From assembly GCA_022606425.2 (NCBI GenBank), contig JAHDVF020000044.1, forward strand, positions 1-64,000: a stretch of 64,000 nt of DNA. Direction: 5' to 3'. The stretch's first letter is position 1, and each line of letters begins with the position of its first letter. Origin of the DNA: Lepidostoma basale (lineage: Eukaryota; Arthropoda; Insecta; Trichoptera; Lepidostomatidae). Below the pieces are notes generated by a model. That model had not been told where the DNA came from. It saw only the letters and a program-made list of their open reading frames with translations, and did no database searches. Shown here piece after piece: positions 12,001-20,897 of this stretch. The translations under genes and the position numbers were made by a program.

Positions 12001-15000
12001 GACATTCGCTCACAACATCTAGAGTGAGAGAGAGGTAGAGTATCAATTCAATTACGCCTTACAAGTGAAAATATTAGTCAAAAATATCCAAATCTTGTTT
12101 TGGGCCTAGTTTTTTTTTAACATGATTAAATTGAGACAAGGAGTACACAATAGAGAAATTACAATATAGCAAATTTAACAATAATATTCAATAAATGCTT
12201 CAGTATTCGTTTTGAACTGTTTGGACAGGAGCGAATAAAAGCAAATTATTTTATTATAAAAACAGGAGCGATTGCTTCTAACGAGGCGAAAGGAGCGTCT
12301 TTTCGTGAACAAACTAGAACAGGACTGTCCAAAGCATGACTTGATTTTGATCTACTGCAAATATGAAAAATTTCGCTCTGCGTCTGACAACGACTAATAT
12401 TAATGTTGATATCGACAGAATTTTAAAAGATAAATTTATGAAAAACTAATAAAATTAATTATATTACAAAAAAAACTGACATTAAGATCAACAGTAAAGT
12501 GAAAATTTATAAGACTTGAGGGCGACCCATCATGACATATGGGATCGAGTGCAGGGCGGACACCACAATCACAAAAAAGTGTTCAGAGTGTCAGAAATGA
12601 AGACACTCAGAAACATATCTGGCAAGACACTACGAGATAGAATAAGGAACTCAAGAAATTTAATTGTATCTCAATAGAGACGAAGATGCAAACTGGAAAC
12701 TGAATATGGTTGATCAAGGTGTTTACAGGACTTATGACCTGTCATTGGTTGGGGTATTGAAACTGATATGTGAAGATAAGCAGAGATTTGTAACATATAT
12801 TAAACCTCCAAAATTTGTCTTACATGGTCATAAAGAAATAGGTGGAATAGGGAATGTTGTAATTACATAAAGCATGCGCTTAACCCAACCAATGACAGGT
12901 CATAAGTCCTGTAAACACCTTGATCAACCATATTCAGTTTCCAGTTTGCATCTTCGTCTCTATTGAGATACAATTAAATTTCATGAATTAATCACCCACC
13001 ATAGGTGAAAATCCAGTATTCGTATACAAGTATAAGTATACATTCACAAAAAATAAGGAACTCAAAGATAAGGGAGATATGTGAGGTCGAGGATGTCGTT
13101 AGGTGGGGAAGGAAAAGGAGAAGATGCTGGTATGCACATGTGAGGAGAATGGATCCATTCAGACTCCCTCTCATTGTGTTGCGCGGTCATCCCCAAATTT
13201 CGTTGCGATTTGTAACACTACTTCATGGTCTCAAATGAAGTCAGCCACACAATGGGAGTTAACATACTAAACACATATATTTAAACACATTTCCTAGTGC
13301 GCCCTTGGAGTAATTAATTTTACAAAACGGCGCACTTAAAATACAAGTTATCAGAATAATAATAAAAATATCATTACCTATGGATGTCTGACACGCAATA
13401 TTCAGGATAGATTTGGTTGAATACATTTCTGATAAAAGATCTCGATCATCAGAATCAAAAAGTGTGAAATAAGTCTCCATGAATCTATTCACTAGAGTAG
13501 TGGCAGTTCCATCTACAGAGAAGTTTTTATGAGGGATTGGTAATCCAAAGGTATGTATTGTTCTCCCGTCCTATAAAATAATAAATATACATATGTTACC
13601 TTTATTTCTTTGTAAATTACTAATAGCATAGCTATATCATATCTTCAAAAAAATATTTTGTGATTTGAAATTTCATGGTAGAAGTTCATTTTAAAAAATG
13701 AAAATAAAATAAAAAATTGTAAATGTAATAACGAAAATATATTTTTTTGTAAAATCTGGTAGACCAGAAGATGGCAGCCGGCTGCTGAAACCGGGTCGAA
13801 GACACAAACATTAGTAGTTTTTAACTAAATATACATTTTCAAAAGATTTTTTTTTATTATATCTGGTCTTTATTTAATATTTTTTTAAATTTAGATAAAC
13901 TTAAGGCGTTAACACCGTGGAATACCATAATGACGATTTTTTTTATTCTACTTTTGGGCTTACACCTTCATCATCGGGAGAACGATATAAAGTAACCAAA
14001 ATTATTACAAAATGAGTGCAAGAACCTAGAAACATATATAACGTGTGTTAGTTAACTTAGGCAGAGTACCAGGGACATAACAATACAAATATCATGATGA
14101 GGGTGTAAGCCTTCGAAACATGTTAAGAAAATAAACTCAAAAGTGGAAAAAACGGCATTTTCGTAATTTTAATTTATTTATGAGAATTTCCCAGTCACAA
14201 TTATATTCTAATTGCATCAAATGTTTGACTTTTCTTTTAGACTATTTGTGTAAGATAGACTATTTGTGTAATGGTGGAAGATGGGCATTTTGATGCAAAG
14301 AGAAAAAATAATAATTCGAAGAAAAAAATATAATATCTTACCAATTTAGTCAATAATGGAAAGAAAACACTGACCGTCTGAATGTAATGATGCTCATAAA
14401 TGAAATTTGAGCACAGATCATTACCATCCAGCGACAGAACATTTATTTTAGTGTTGCCCTGCAGTGCTGTTAAAGAATTCAAACTCTTTATGGAATTATT
14501 TGACAAGTCCAGGTGCTTAAGTTCACTGAAACTATTCTGTATGTCCAGTTCAGAAAGATCGCTGAAAAATTAAATTAGATGAGATTAGACACTTTTATAA
14601 CATAAAACAACAAACCATCACGCTGTCTCTTCGAAAGGGTAGGCAGAGAGAATTGACACACCACTCCAGCATCCTCCACATTCATACAGCGAGTCATACA
14701 CGCATGTCGATTCTTCAACATAAAATAGTAAACAAAGAGTTTTAATCCTAGAGAATGGTTTGCAGTAAAGTCTAATAACTTGATTAATCGGAGTCGAGGC
14801 AGACCGAGGAAAACATGGCATGACCAAATTAATCAAATTTTAAAGGTCGGTCATGTTAGAAGTCGGAGGAATCGACGTGCGTGTATGACTCGTTGTATGA
14901 ATGTGGAGGAAGCTAGAGAGGTTTGCCAGGATAGAGTAGTGTGGCTGTCCATTCTCTCTGCCTACCCCTGTGGGGAAACGACGTGATGGTTTGATCGTTT

Positions 15001-18000
15001 GTTTGTTTGTTTTTCTAATAACTTTGCTGGTTCTTGGGATGCCATTTGGACCTTTATGTCCACATTTTCGTATACAGCAGATTATTTAAACAAAATTACT
15101 GTAGATCCTTTTTTTAGCTATTAATTTCTCATGACACGTGATAGGTAAGCTAGTCTATTGTCACGTTTATTCTACCAGACCAAAGACAGCGTGAGATTTT
15201 TTTGTCATACTGTTCAGTGCGGCAGTCAAAGCTGTTGCTACTCTGCCACAAAGGTCGTCAAAATGTTATAAACAAAACAAACAAACCATCACCCTCCAGG
15301 GGTAGGCAGAGAGAATGAACCGCCGCACTACTCTATCCTGGCAAACCTCTCTAGCTTCCTCCACATTAATACAACGAGTCATACACGCATGTCGATTCCT
15401 CTGACTTCTAACATGGCCAACCTTTAAAATGCGTTCCATATGTCCGAACCATCGCAGCAATCCTTTCATAATTTTGTTCATAATACCTTCTTCCGCTCTA
15501 CATTCCTTTCTTATATCAGCATTTGAGATTCTTTCGTATATCGTTCTACACACATACGAGTACGTCTTAGGGACCTCATCTCTACTGCATTTATTCTGCT
15601 TTCATCCTTCTTCTGCCAGTTCCATGCTTCGCTTTCATACATTAGGGATGGGACTAGAACTCCATTGTGAAATGATAATTCAAATGCAATAATGAATAGA
15701 GATAAAATTATAATCACCTTATATTGTTTGTGGATAGATCCAATTTGAAAATGTTAGGAGTCAATGATAATGCCTTTATGAGGAGTTTTACTACTTTCTG
15801 ATTTCCAGGGTAAGACAGTGGAAAATATATTACATTTCGAAAATCTAAAACAATAAATGATTATACATTATTAGCAATGTACATTTAGGTTTTCATTCTA
15901 TGATTTTTACTAATTCAAAAAACACGTCTACTCACAGTAGGAATTCATAAAATTTGAAAGGATTAGTTCATTGGTTCCTTCGTTAAAATTCATTTTTATG
16001 ACATCGTGGATTAACTTAAAAGGATTTATCTTAGTGAATGGAGGATCGTAGGGCACAATATTTAGATGAAAAGGAGTTTGATCACTTAGACAATGAAATT
16101 GAAAGCCCGATTCTGAAATCTTTCTTAATGCCTTCTCACATTTGGTTACATAAAACTTTCCAGATGTGTGTTCTTTCTGAAACACATGTACAAGCAATCA
16201 GAAGATCAAAACAATAAAAAGTAAACCATAATTGAAAAATTTATTATAATATTACGGAAGCTTAGATTAATTTATTGTTTCCAAATTTTTTTAATTATTT
16301 TATGAAACTGACTTGTTTTGCCTTGCTGGAAACCTTTAAAAAATATTGAATAATACCCTAGCCAGGTGAAATATGTCAATCTGAAAAATTATGTCCTATC
16401 ATATATTTTTAGGATCTAAATAATATCAAAAAATCGATCATAGTTGTTAGAAATCATTTTCTAATACATCAATTTCGTTGATAAAGTTAATTAAAAAAAG
16501 GACACTTAATATTAAATTAAAATTATATAAATTTCATCAGCAGTAAAAATGACAATGGTGATGTACGAGTATGATGCAATAATAAAACATCTGATCAATT
16601 TAAAACATAAATAAAATTTTACTCCTAACATTTTTATTATAATGTGATAGCAAATAATATTGATAACATTGCCCTTATCAAATTGCATAAAAATAAAATA
16701 GCATGATTCATAAACATACTGTAAATTATTATTACGCATATTTATATATAATCATACAGAAAATGTTCTAATTACCTCACTATATAGCGGAACAAATTCA
16801 CACGGAGAAATGCAAGTCAGAATCGAGTCAAATATTTCTGTTCGTGAGTGTACTCCTGGGTCCTCAATCTGAAAATATATTTTTTTAATTCAACAAGATA
16901 AGAAAAAAAAAAATATTTTATTTTCATTTGGTATATCCCCTTACCCTTACCCTTACCACTCCATTATTTTTTGACATTGTTTGTCAGCCAACTCTAATTT
17001 AAATAATGTCAAAATATTAATTTATTGATAGGTAGTTACAAAAAAAAATCGTTCAAAATTCATTTGTAATGATTTATTCTTCAAATAAAAAACAATTTAC
17101 AAAAAACATTATGGACTACTTATAGTTTTGCTTAGTATGGTACTTTTTAAAACAATCTCCAGGATGGAGACCATGTTTTCTGGAACAGGTCTCACAAAAC
17201 CACACTATTTCTCGTCTTCTCCCTGGAATCTTTCTGTTACAGTCTTTAGTACAGTCTCTAGTACACAGTACAGTCTTTAGAACCTTTGTTTTCGCAATGA
17301 AGTGGGGCTTGTACTCTAATCGTTCCTCTGCTTGACGTATCACGCGAAGTTCCCGCCATTTTAGGTTATGTGAATTTGCAAGGATTATTTTATAGTAAAT
17401 CTCTGCACTAAGAGAAAATATCGTTCGCGAACTTAATGGCATCCCGACGTCACTTCTCCAGCGAGTGGTACGGAATACTGAGGCCAGATTCCAAGAGTGT
17501 GTCCGACGGTCTACATTTAGACGAAATAATTTTTAAAAAATAAAATCCGCACTTCTCTTCTTTGTAATAGTTATTGAAATAAATGTATATCCTTTACAGT
17601 ATATTTTTTTATTTAAATTTTAAATCCTAATTCTGCCACCGGACACCCTTTATCTAAAAGTCATCTAGAGTATCCATTTTTTTTTAGATTTTAAAACATT
17701 AGTCAACATGTATTGGATTGTCGTACATGACAATCCTATCCATATTTAACTATTTTCTAAATGGTGATTCTTTTATTCGCCATTACTATTGGGTGTATAA
17801 TTTTATCACTTTCTTTGGTAGTTTCAGTCACACCCACCTTGTTCGTATTCATGTAAATTTTTCTGCCATATCTAAATTCACAATACCATTTTAACTATGT
17901 CATATGAAATACCAGAGTAGTCAACAGCTCTTGGTGGATCGATACTAAATTTATCTTTTGAAGAAAATTTATAACACAAAATTATTGTTTGTGTTATCAA

Positions 18001-18930
18001 TGTTACCAAACAAGTTTTGAGGACTTCCGAAATGAATACACTGAGGACGTTAACAGGCAAGACACTGAAGGATCGCGTGAGGAACACCAGAATAAGAGAG
18101 ATATGTGAGGTTGAGGATATTATAAGATGGAGCAGGCAGCGAAAAAGGGACTGGTACGGTCATGTTCAGAGAATGGACACTACCAGACTCCCCTATATTG
18201 CATTGCATAATCAACCTCATGGGACTCGTCCTAGTGGAAGACCTCCTAAAAGATAGAAGGACAGCTGGGAATCTACCTCACAGGAGGAGCAACACTCTGG
18301 AGAACAGACCACATAGGTCTACAATTAGGAAGAAGACAAAATTATATTGGCACTGAGTCACATCTGGATGAGAATTGTCTGTCTGCAGGTTTCAACTTGC
18401 AACTTAGTGGAATTCACATAGACATAAAATTACCTTCCTTCCTCAACTCTAAAGAGACCAAGGGTGAAGTAAATGAATTCACTCTTGTATATATTGTACC
18501 AATCAATATGTGATATATTCTAAAGTACTCGTACACGAAAACGGCATTTGAAAAAAACATTTATATTTCTTGGTCAGTGTGTGCAACATTTTCCCCAAGT
18601 ACATTTCTATATGTATCAGCAAGATGGAATATCAAAACTCAAAAGAAATTCTACTGCCTTACATATACTTTATGTGCCATAAAAAACATGCGTGTCGTGT
18701 CACCTCCACACCTGGATCTTCTGACTTAGTAATTATCAAAATCAGTTTAAATAAAAATCCATACTTACTGTTATGGAATACCATTTTGAAGAATCTATAA
18801 AATCCAAGTCTTCTAAAGGAAATTCAAAATTTGGCTCTGTGTCTCGTTTGTTTTTAGTCTTTGTTTGTAACTCCTTCATTTCATTCTCGTCATCGCTTTC
18901 AATTGCAATATAAGCTGCCATGTCTGGCAT
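3038..18930 (-). CDS. nxf: NXF-family nuclear RNA export factor (10 coding exons)
   Basis: Exons, 5' to 3': 18,930-18,769; 16,868-16,776; 16,176-15,936; 15,844-15,718; 14,561-14,342; 13,570-13,378; 11,032-10,869; 10,214-10,011; 3,801-3,680; 3,110-3,038. Every junction is GT-AG, phases agree, and the total is 1,599 nt (532 aa plus stop). Domains: acidic N-terminus (1-48); RNP-like domain (about 49-160, starting KWYSIT as GWFKIT in human NXF1); leucine-rich repeats (about 165-281, KHLDLSNNSIKSL, SLDGNDLC); NTF2-like domain (about 290-465, MRTFVLVKVND); TAP-C/UBA-like domain (about 477-532, ILERNRWNFRLALL, cf. CLQDNNWDYTRSA). Known family role: with Nxt1 it carries RNA through nuclear pores. The N-terminus lacks the long basic region of NXF1, so a divergent paralogue (NXF2/NXF3-like) is possible. 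An in-frame TAG lies 12 nt before the ATG. Introns are full of repeats and one contains NVL. Confidence 0.9.
3188..3392. repeat. Palindromic repeat, family A (hammerhead-like)
   Basis: Inverted arms carry TGATAATGCCTTAGAC and (G)AAACATGTCATTC on both strands and meet near 3,285. It is one of about ten family A copies. Each arm holds a hammerhead-like core with U3/A8 in place of C3/G8. It lies in the NXF intron, upstream of NVL. Confidence 0.8.
4269..7052 (+). CDS. NVL: NVL-like AAA+ ATPase, intronless, nested in an NXF intron
   Basis: Intact 927-codon single-exon ORF. The N-terminal domain (1-75) matches the NVL start (PRVKNYLAEN), followed by an acidic/serine-rich linker and a basic NLS-like stretch (196-215). 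AAA domain D1: Walker A GPPGTGKN (275-282), Walker B FIDEID (332-337), Arg-finger region ALRRAGR. A low-complexity insert precedes D2: Walker A GPPGCGKT (680-687), Walker B DEFD (739-742), then NRPDIIDRAILRPGRLDR. Known role: nuclear/nucleolar ATPase that remodels pre-60S particles and also acts with telomerase and the exosome. D1 has Asn where Walker A normally has Thr/Ser. The gene lies wholly inside the NXF intron 3,802-10,010 on the opposite strand and has no introns, as expected of a retrocopy; the open frame argues it is functional. I see no poly(A) tract or flanking duplication. AATAAA occurs at 7,057 and 7,206. Confidence 0.95.
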   Translation: MKKQSRTKFSDPLIVPRVKNYLAENVDKTFVDVSQMARSLKERYREYNNRNESAFCQMVEAAYKIVLHSYGLDEGSSSDGSEEDSDDLELLDDSNVLNNQLMAMYKMQDKSKNQKKDRSENEKTSELIDISSDEEPNAGKAPKLPRLNDQITISPHVPDSTPQKPKQIIPVVSINASNDNNNGKYDVTSTPNESHRKRKSNHENPSKTTAQKRKNAPAETKPKLLETNVSKVTFDDIGGIVTILEQVCDLIMHMQHPEVYKQLGVKTPRGALLHGPPGTGKNLLAYAIAGKLGLPLLAQPATELVGGMSGESEKKIRDLFEKAIALAPCVLFIDEIDSICGNRINAQKDMERRIVSQLLSSIDALGEKDASVLVLAATNNPDTIDPALRRAGRLEQEIALGIPTLKARKDILRIMCRGLNIDQNVDLDVVAQLTPGFVGADLQALINKSCTLAIKRAFHTIKQEQAAPAETNLYLNECRDQNIPSIVPESVGSATIETQIEKANENTSQNGEISNTETKNDENSEVTQENVNIETIPNSTNDTANTNDISEQIESNCNTEKIDTCTVQPETVVSEYTPAEVPRSELHDIQKFLDDVEPFTSEQLMKMTIMQEDIQAALKSTRPCAIREGFATVPDTTWNDIGSLQDVRMELQLAVMAPVKYPDQLEILGLSVPSGVLLCGPPGCGKTLLAKAVANEAGINFISVKGPELLNMYVGESERAVRTCFQRARNSAPCVIFFDEFDSLCPRRVTRHAGTTRVVNQLLTEMDGIEGRAGVFILAATNRPDIIDRAILRPGRLDRVLFVGMPQLQDRIDILKAITKNGTKPQFSGDVDVEVIASATEGYTGADLAGLVRLAATQALTDFITGNIPSSPLLVSSSHFQTALTKMKPSVSLKEQQHYNKLRLKYSSLGEEKLDVEMDPVESMDTV
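7206..7211 (+). terminator. Poly(A) signal of NVL
   Basis: AATAAA 154 nt past the stop. A nearer AATAAA starts at 7,057, almost touching the stop, so alternative ends are possible. Confidence 0.55.
7569..7676. repeat. Fold-back repeat, family G
   Basis: GGTATTTGTATCAAAAC at 7,571 pairs with GTTTTGATACGAATACC ending at 7,675, so a hammerhead-like core sits in the loop of a long stem. Downstream of NVL, inside the NXF intron. Confidence 0.75.
7602..7643 (+). ncRNA. Hammerhead-like ribozyme motif (H1)
   Basis: CTGATGA (7,608-7,614), stem II GCTC/GAGC (7,616-7,619 with 7,626-7,629), GAAA (7,630-7,633), palindromic stem/loop III ACCGGT (7,633-7,638), then T, so the cleavage triplet reads GUU rather than GUC. 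All core residues are present. Stem I near the core is imperfect, with pairing resuming in the long outer arms. Weak or no activity is possible. Confidence 0.55.
7755..7925 (+). mobile_element. Family 1 LINE 3' fragment
   Basis: Plus-strand remnant of the conserved RT tail (GTGGCAC, then VEESKEVCQERTVWHSIMSAYP). Decayed and 5'-truncated. Confidence 0.7.
8145..8398. repeat. Palindromic repeat, family A
   Basis: Long inverted repeat whose outer arms read GTCTGTTTTCTAGAAG / CTTCTAGAAAACAGATG, with inner arms ACATGTTTCGCC / GGCGAAACATGT. Each arm carries a hammerhead-like core. Confidence 0.85.
8301..8345 (+). ncRNA. Hammerhead-like motif, family A (U3/A8 variant)
   Basis: TTGACAA core (8,309-8,315), one spacer base, stem II GCCTT/AAGGC (8,317-8,321 with 8,325-8,329), GAAA (8,330-8,333), palindrome ACATGT and GTC (8,337-8,339). 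C3 and G8 are replaced by U and A. Stem I is only about 4 bp with a bulge. Related by repeat family, not shown to be catalytic. Confidence 0.45.
8461..9880. repeat. Composite fold-back block, family B with nested hairpins
   Basis: Outer arms (8,480-8,600 and 9,720-9,870) are inverted copies containing ACTTTGTATA(T/C)ACAACAC, CATAGACATGTT and TCACTGAAG. Inside lie a hairpin centred near 8,765 (repeated TCAAGTCCAATC / GATTGGACTTGA arms) and the separate palindrome at 9,405-9,715. The family B consensus pieced from its copies fits a hammerhead (CTGATGA, GGAC/GTCC, GAAACATGTC); the arms here have small lesions in the core. Confidence 0.75.
9405..9715. repeat. Palindromic element, family S
   Basis: TTGTGAATGTATACTTATAC at the left and its complement at the right enclose arms with TTCATGAAATTTAATTG and CTCAATAGAGACGAAG. 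Related partial copies occur at 8,958 and 12,656. No hammerhead core seen. Confidence 0.8.
10655..10800. repeat. Fold-back repeat, family C
   Basis: Inverted pieces around TTCTTCATCGGTAGAACG and CTACCGGCGATGAAGGTG, followed by AAACATGTCAAGAAAAATAA. Matches copies at 13,900, 19,790 and 49,570. It carries a looser hammerhead-like string (GATGA, AAGG/CCTT stem, GAAACATGTC in other copies). Confidence 0.7.
11335..11512. repeat. Palindromic repeat, family A
   Basis: Arms ATGACATGTTTCACC and GTGAAAACATGTAATTC with outer GAAGCTTTATT / ATACTTCTAG ends. Lies just left of the best hammerhead candidate. Confidence 0.75.
11538..11595 (+). ncRNA. Hammerhead ribozyme, type I, all core residues intact (H2)
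   Basis: CTGATGA (11,550-11,556); stem II CTAAC/GTTAG (11,559-11,563 with 11,568-11,572, loop ATTG); GAAA (11,574-11,577); stem III as palindrome ACAGCTGT (11,577-11,584); cleavage triplet GTC (11,583-11,585). Stem I: CAC 11,547-11,549 with GTG 11,586-11,588, an AA bulge, then ATTGT 11,540-11,544 with ACAAT 11,589-11,593. This matches the minimal type-I hammerheads of Penelope-like elements and retrozymes, where a palindromic loop III allows dimer formation. The one irregularity is a U-G pair and bulge at the base of stem II. It lies in an NXF intron, antisense to that gene. Self-cleavage is predicted, not shown. Confidence 0.7.
12505..13240 (+). mobile_element. Family 2 LINE fragment, interrupted
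   Basis: Plus-strand RT tail: TSEMKTLR-like, ISGKTLRDRIRNS, then after an insertion KIREICEVEDVVRWGRKRRR and YAHVRRMD. The reading is broken at 12,656 by a palindromic element and resumes after 13,051. Confidence 0.75.
12656..13051. mobile_element. Family S fold-back element with 14-bp target duplication
   Basis: Flanked by direct repeats AATAAGGAACTCAA at 12,642-12,655 and 13,052-13,065, which restore the host LINE when one copy and the insert are removed. Arms of about 105 bp (starting AAATTTAATTGTATCTC) enclose a loop of roughly 115 bp; one side also carries an extra GTATACAAGTATAAG end. No ORF. Confidence 0.8.
13745..13850 (+). repeat. Family E repeat with hammerhead-like core
   Basis: CAGAAGA, one spacer base, GGCAG/CTGCT stem, GAAA, then CCGGGTC. 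U4 is A, which should impair catalysis. A second copy near 62,985-63,130 has a perfect GGCAG/CTGCC stem and GAAATCGGTC. Confidence 0.5.
13900..14170. repeat. Fold-back repeat, family C
   Basis: CTTACACCTTCATCATCGGG at 13,960 is inverted as TGATGAGGGTGTAAGCC near 14,098, followed by TTCGAAACATGTTAAG. Same family as 10,655, 19,790 and 49,570. Confidence 0.75.
14610..14720 (-). mobile_element. Family 1 LINE 3' tail
   Basis: Minus-strand remnant of the last part of the RT tail (ATCACGCTGTCTCTTCG, GGGTAGGCAGAGAGAAT). Heavily truncated. Confidence 0.65.
14782..15014 (+). mobile_element. 5'-truncated family 1 LINE with target duplication
   Basis: RGRPRKTWHDQINQILKVGH, then VRSRRNRRACMTRCMNVEEA and LSILSAYPCGETT, ending in (GTTT)n. 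Direct repeats CTAATAACTT flank it at 14,772-14,781 and 15,015-15,024. It landed in another repeat (see 30,650) inside an NXF intron. Confidence 0.85.
15283..15700 (-). mobile_element. Family 1 LINE fragment
   Basis: Minus-strand RT tail: WNWQKKDESRINAVEMRSLR, YERISNADIRKECRAEEG, GLLRWFGHMER, then the RACMTRCINVEEA end. Nearly continuous coding in two frames; lies in an NXF intron. Confidence 0.8.
16265..16400. repeat. Degenerate family A palindrome
   Basis: TTGTTTTGCCTTGCTGG and CCTAGCCAGGTGAAATATGTC are recognisable as the two arms, with many substitutions. Confidence 0.55.
17116..17442 (-). pseudogene. piggyBac-like transposase, C-terminal fragment
   Basis: 108-codon ORF ending in a cysteine-rich DNA-binding domain: CTRDCTKDCNRK, then VWFCETCSRKHGLHPGDCF and KKYHT. 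The upstream DDE catalytic core is absent. It lies in the first coding intron of NXF. It is a separate family from the element at 19,924. Confidence 0.75.
18000..18360 (+). mobile_element. Family 2 LINE fragment
   Basis: Plus-strand RT tail: RTSEMNTLRTLTGKTLKDRV, RNTRIREICEVEDIIRW, RQRKRDWYGHVQRMD, then RPSGRPPK, ending near an AT-rich tail. Closely related to 51,904-52,559 and 57,528-57,870. Confidence 0.85.
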
Positions 18931-19170
18931 CTGATAAGTCTACTGTCTTTATGAGATAACTGGAAACTACAAAATCGAAATACTGAAAACAAATATTTCA
19001 TATTAATATTAAATGAAACTAAATTATTGTTTTATTAACTAATAAAAAAAAAATAGGAAATAAGAAAAAAAAATATAGTACATGTTTAGAGAATTCACAG
19101 TCGTGTTCACAATAAAAATGTAGAATTGCATTTTAATTGGTTATTTTTTATGCACACTAAAAAATATAAC

Positions 19171-19207
19171 ACTAACAATTTTGATAAACAATATCAAAAT
19201 TGTTAGT
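19171..19207. repeat. Short perfect hairpin
   Basis: ACTAACAATTTTGATA and TATCAAAATTGTTAGT with a 5-nt loop, between the presumed 5'UTR exon and first coding exon of NXF. No terminator or known regulatory role is implied. Confidence 0.6.
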
Positions 19208-19399
19208 TTTAATTTATTGCTGATGACAACATAAAAATAGAAAACAATAATTATGACACTTCACGAAATGATCTACATAAAGAAGATATTTTACGTACCG
19301 CGTAAATAGTAAAATTTATCGAATAATATAAACAAAACCACAATGTAAACGACAACAAGAGTGACATATAACATATAACCACAAAATATTAAGTCTTAC

Positions 19400-19460
19400 C
19401 ATAGATACATTTTCGTCATCTTTTCGGCATTGCACCACTATCCAATTTTAATAATGTTTT
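19400..19460 (-). other. Putative 5'UTR exon of the NXF gene
   Basis: On the minus strand a good donor (ATG|GTAAGAC) ends an exon at 19,400, about 470 bp before the coding start. It contains short out-of-frame ATGs. Splicing to the exon at 18,930 is inferred; I cannot fix its 5' end. Confidence 0.35.
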
Positions 19461-19789
19461 ACTGTATGCCTACATTTATCCACTTATTTTTAGTTACGAG
19501 ACGTAAAATAATTGTCACTAATATTACTATATATAGTTTAAAAAAAAACACTTGTGGATTAATGAGACGAAATAAAACGCGTGGTTCACAATTTTCTAAT
19601 GGTTTTTAATTGAAATCCAAATTACATTAAAATTATTAGGTTATTTTTATTATTCAAACAAAAAAATCTCATTGATAGTTCATAAAAGCAGAAAACAAAT
19701 TTGAATCGAGGAAACGTAACTAATAATTGAAAGAAATTGAACGTATACGAAAAATGTTCTTCATGCCTTTACAAATATTTAAATTTTTA

Positions 19790-19890
19790 TAAATTGTCAT
19801 CGCTTTATATCGTCCTTCCGATGACGAAAGTGTAACTTAACACCTTCGACACATTTCGAGAAAAATAAACAGAAATATGGAAAAACAGGG
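19790..19890. repeat. Family C repeat
   Basis: CCGATGACGAAAGTGTAAC and ACACCTTCGACACATTTCG AG, followed by AAAAATAAACAGAAATATGG: a decayed copy of the fold-back at 13,900. Confidence 0.55.
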
Positions 19891-20050
19891 TTTTATTTTA
19901 TAAAAAAGATCATTAAGATATATCCCTTTACCGCATGGAATTTTTAAATCCATCGAAAAAAATATATGTCATTTTAAACAACAAATCTAACCAAGGAAAA
20001 ATACATAAAAAAAACAGTAGTTTTTAGAAAACATATACGGAAAAAACCGT

Positions 20051-20122
20051 TTGTTCCAAATTTGGAACAACATGCAGAAAGGGTTATGATTATTTAGTGG
20101 CCAAATTTGGAACAGTATGCAG
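20051..20122. promoter_or_regulatory. Palindromic operator-like sites, left cluster
   Basis: TTGTTCCAAATTTGGAACAA (20,051-20,070, a perfect palindrome) is followed by CATGCAG. A second site, GGCCAAATTTGGAACAGTATG, spans 20,099-20,119 and leads into CAG. The same motif next to ATGCGG abuts the right terminal repeat (21,338-21,362), so these look like internal binding sites of the element's own DNA-binding protein. Confidence 0.55.
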
Positions 20123-20243
20123 TGGGGTCTCAAAAATCTATTATTCTTCTTTTTTTTATTTGTAATTTATTAAAATAAATCAAAGTTGTCATCACGATGT
20201 ATTTGTTTATTATTTGCACGAAATATTATATTTTTAACAACAT

Positions 20244-20864
20244 TTAGGTATGAAAGTTTTTAAAACAATTACGATCCTTATTAAGGCATAAATAGCATTT
20301 GCACTTCTGACAGATTATTTGCGATTTTTGTGCGCATTCCAGCATTTTGCACCTTTGCCGGTCTGACTGCCACACTGGCCAGTGATTAAAACCATCTTCA
20401 GCTACTTCAATTGGAGGCAGCTGAATGCGCCTTCTCTTGCCTTTTTTGATATTTGACGGGAAAAGAAATTTGAAAAAATTAATTTGTGTATCGAGCTTCA
20501 CTATTTCTTCTGGAAGAACTTCACTTCCAATAAAAGTAATTGATGACTCATCATATTCAATGCCGTCATCAGACCAAACCAATTTGACATTTTTATTTGT
20601 TTTTCTTATTCCTGAGGAAGGTATCTCTAATGTAGAAGGCTGGTTGTTGATCTCAACTTCATGCTCCATTTGACCTTCAAGCTCGACTTTTTCTTCGTAA
20701 TCGCTAACTTTGCTGTCAGAATCGGTACTACGACAATCTTCTTCAGTTTCTGGAATGCATATCTTTTTGGGTTGGTGAGGAATTTCGTAATCATCATCGT
20801 CGGATATATTTTCATCCTCACTGGTTTCAGGAATGTTAGTTACAGTGCGATCCCGAGTCACCAT
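20244..20864 (-). CDS. piggyBac-derived protein lacking the catalytic core
   Basis: 206-codon ORF from ATG at 20,864. The N-terminal two-thirds is acidic (SEDENISDDDDYEIP, ETEEDCRSTDSDSKVSDYEE) and contains a piggyBac-type stretch (KLDTQINFFKFLFP). A basic KKGKRRR segment then leads straight into the C-terminal cysteine-rich domain (HWPVWQSDRQRC, CQKCKCYLC, NCFKNFH). The DDE catalytic region of about 300 residues between these parts in full transposases is missing, yet the frame is open. It could be an internally deleted nonautonomous copy or a DNA-binding regulator. An upstream mini-exon (21,082-21,053, MDPQYFYNKK, then GTAAGT) exists, but joining it to the best acceptor (before 20,869) gives a stop, so I start at the internal ATG. 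Confidence 0.7.
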   Translation of the reverse strand: MVTRDRTVTNIPETSEDENISDDDDYEIPHQPKKICIPETEEDCRSTDSDSKVSDYEEKVELEGQMEHEVEINNQPSTLEIPSSGIRKTNKNVKLVWSDDGIEYDESSITFIGSEVLPEEIVKLDTQINFFKFLFPSNIKKGKRRRIQLPPIEVAEDGFNHWPVWQSDRQRCKMLECAQKSQIICQKCKCYLCLNKDRNCFKNFHT

Positions 20865-20897
20865 TTTATCTAACAAAAAAATTCAAATAAGCATTAC

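Noticed and set aside
13425..13450. CTGATGA and GAAA on the minus strand within NXF
   Set aside because: It is the coding sequence of SDDRDLLSEM; no stem II or stem III.
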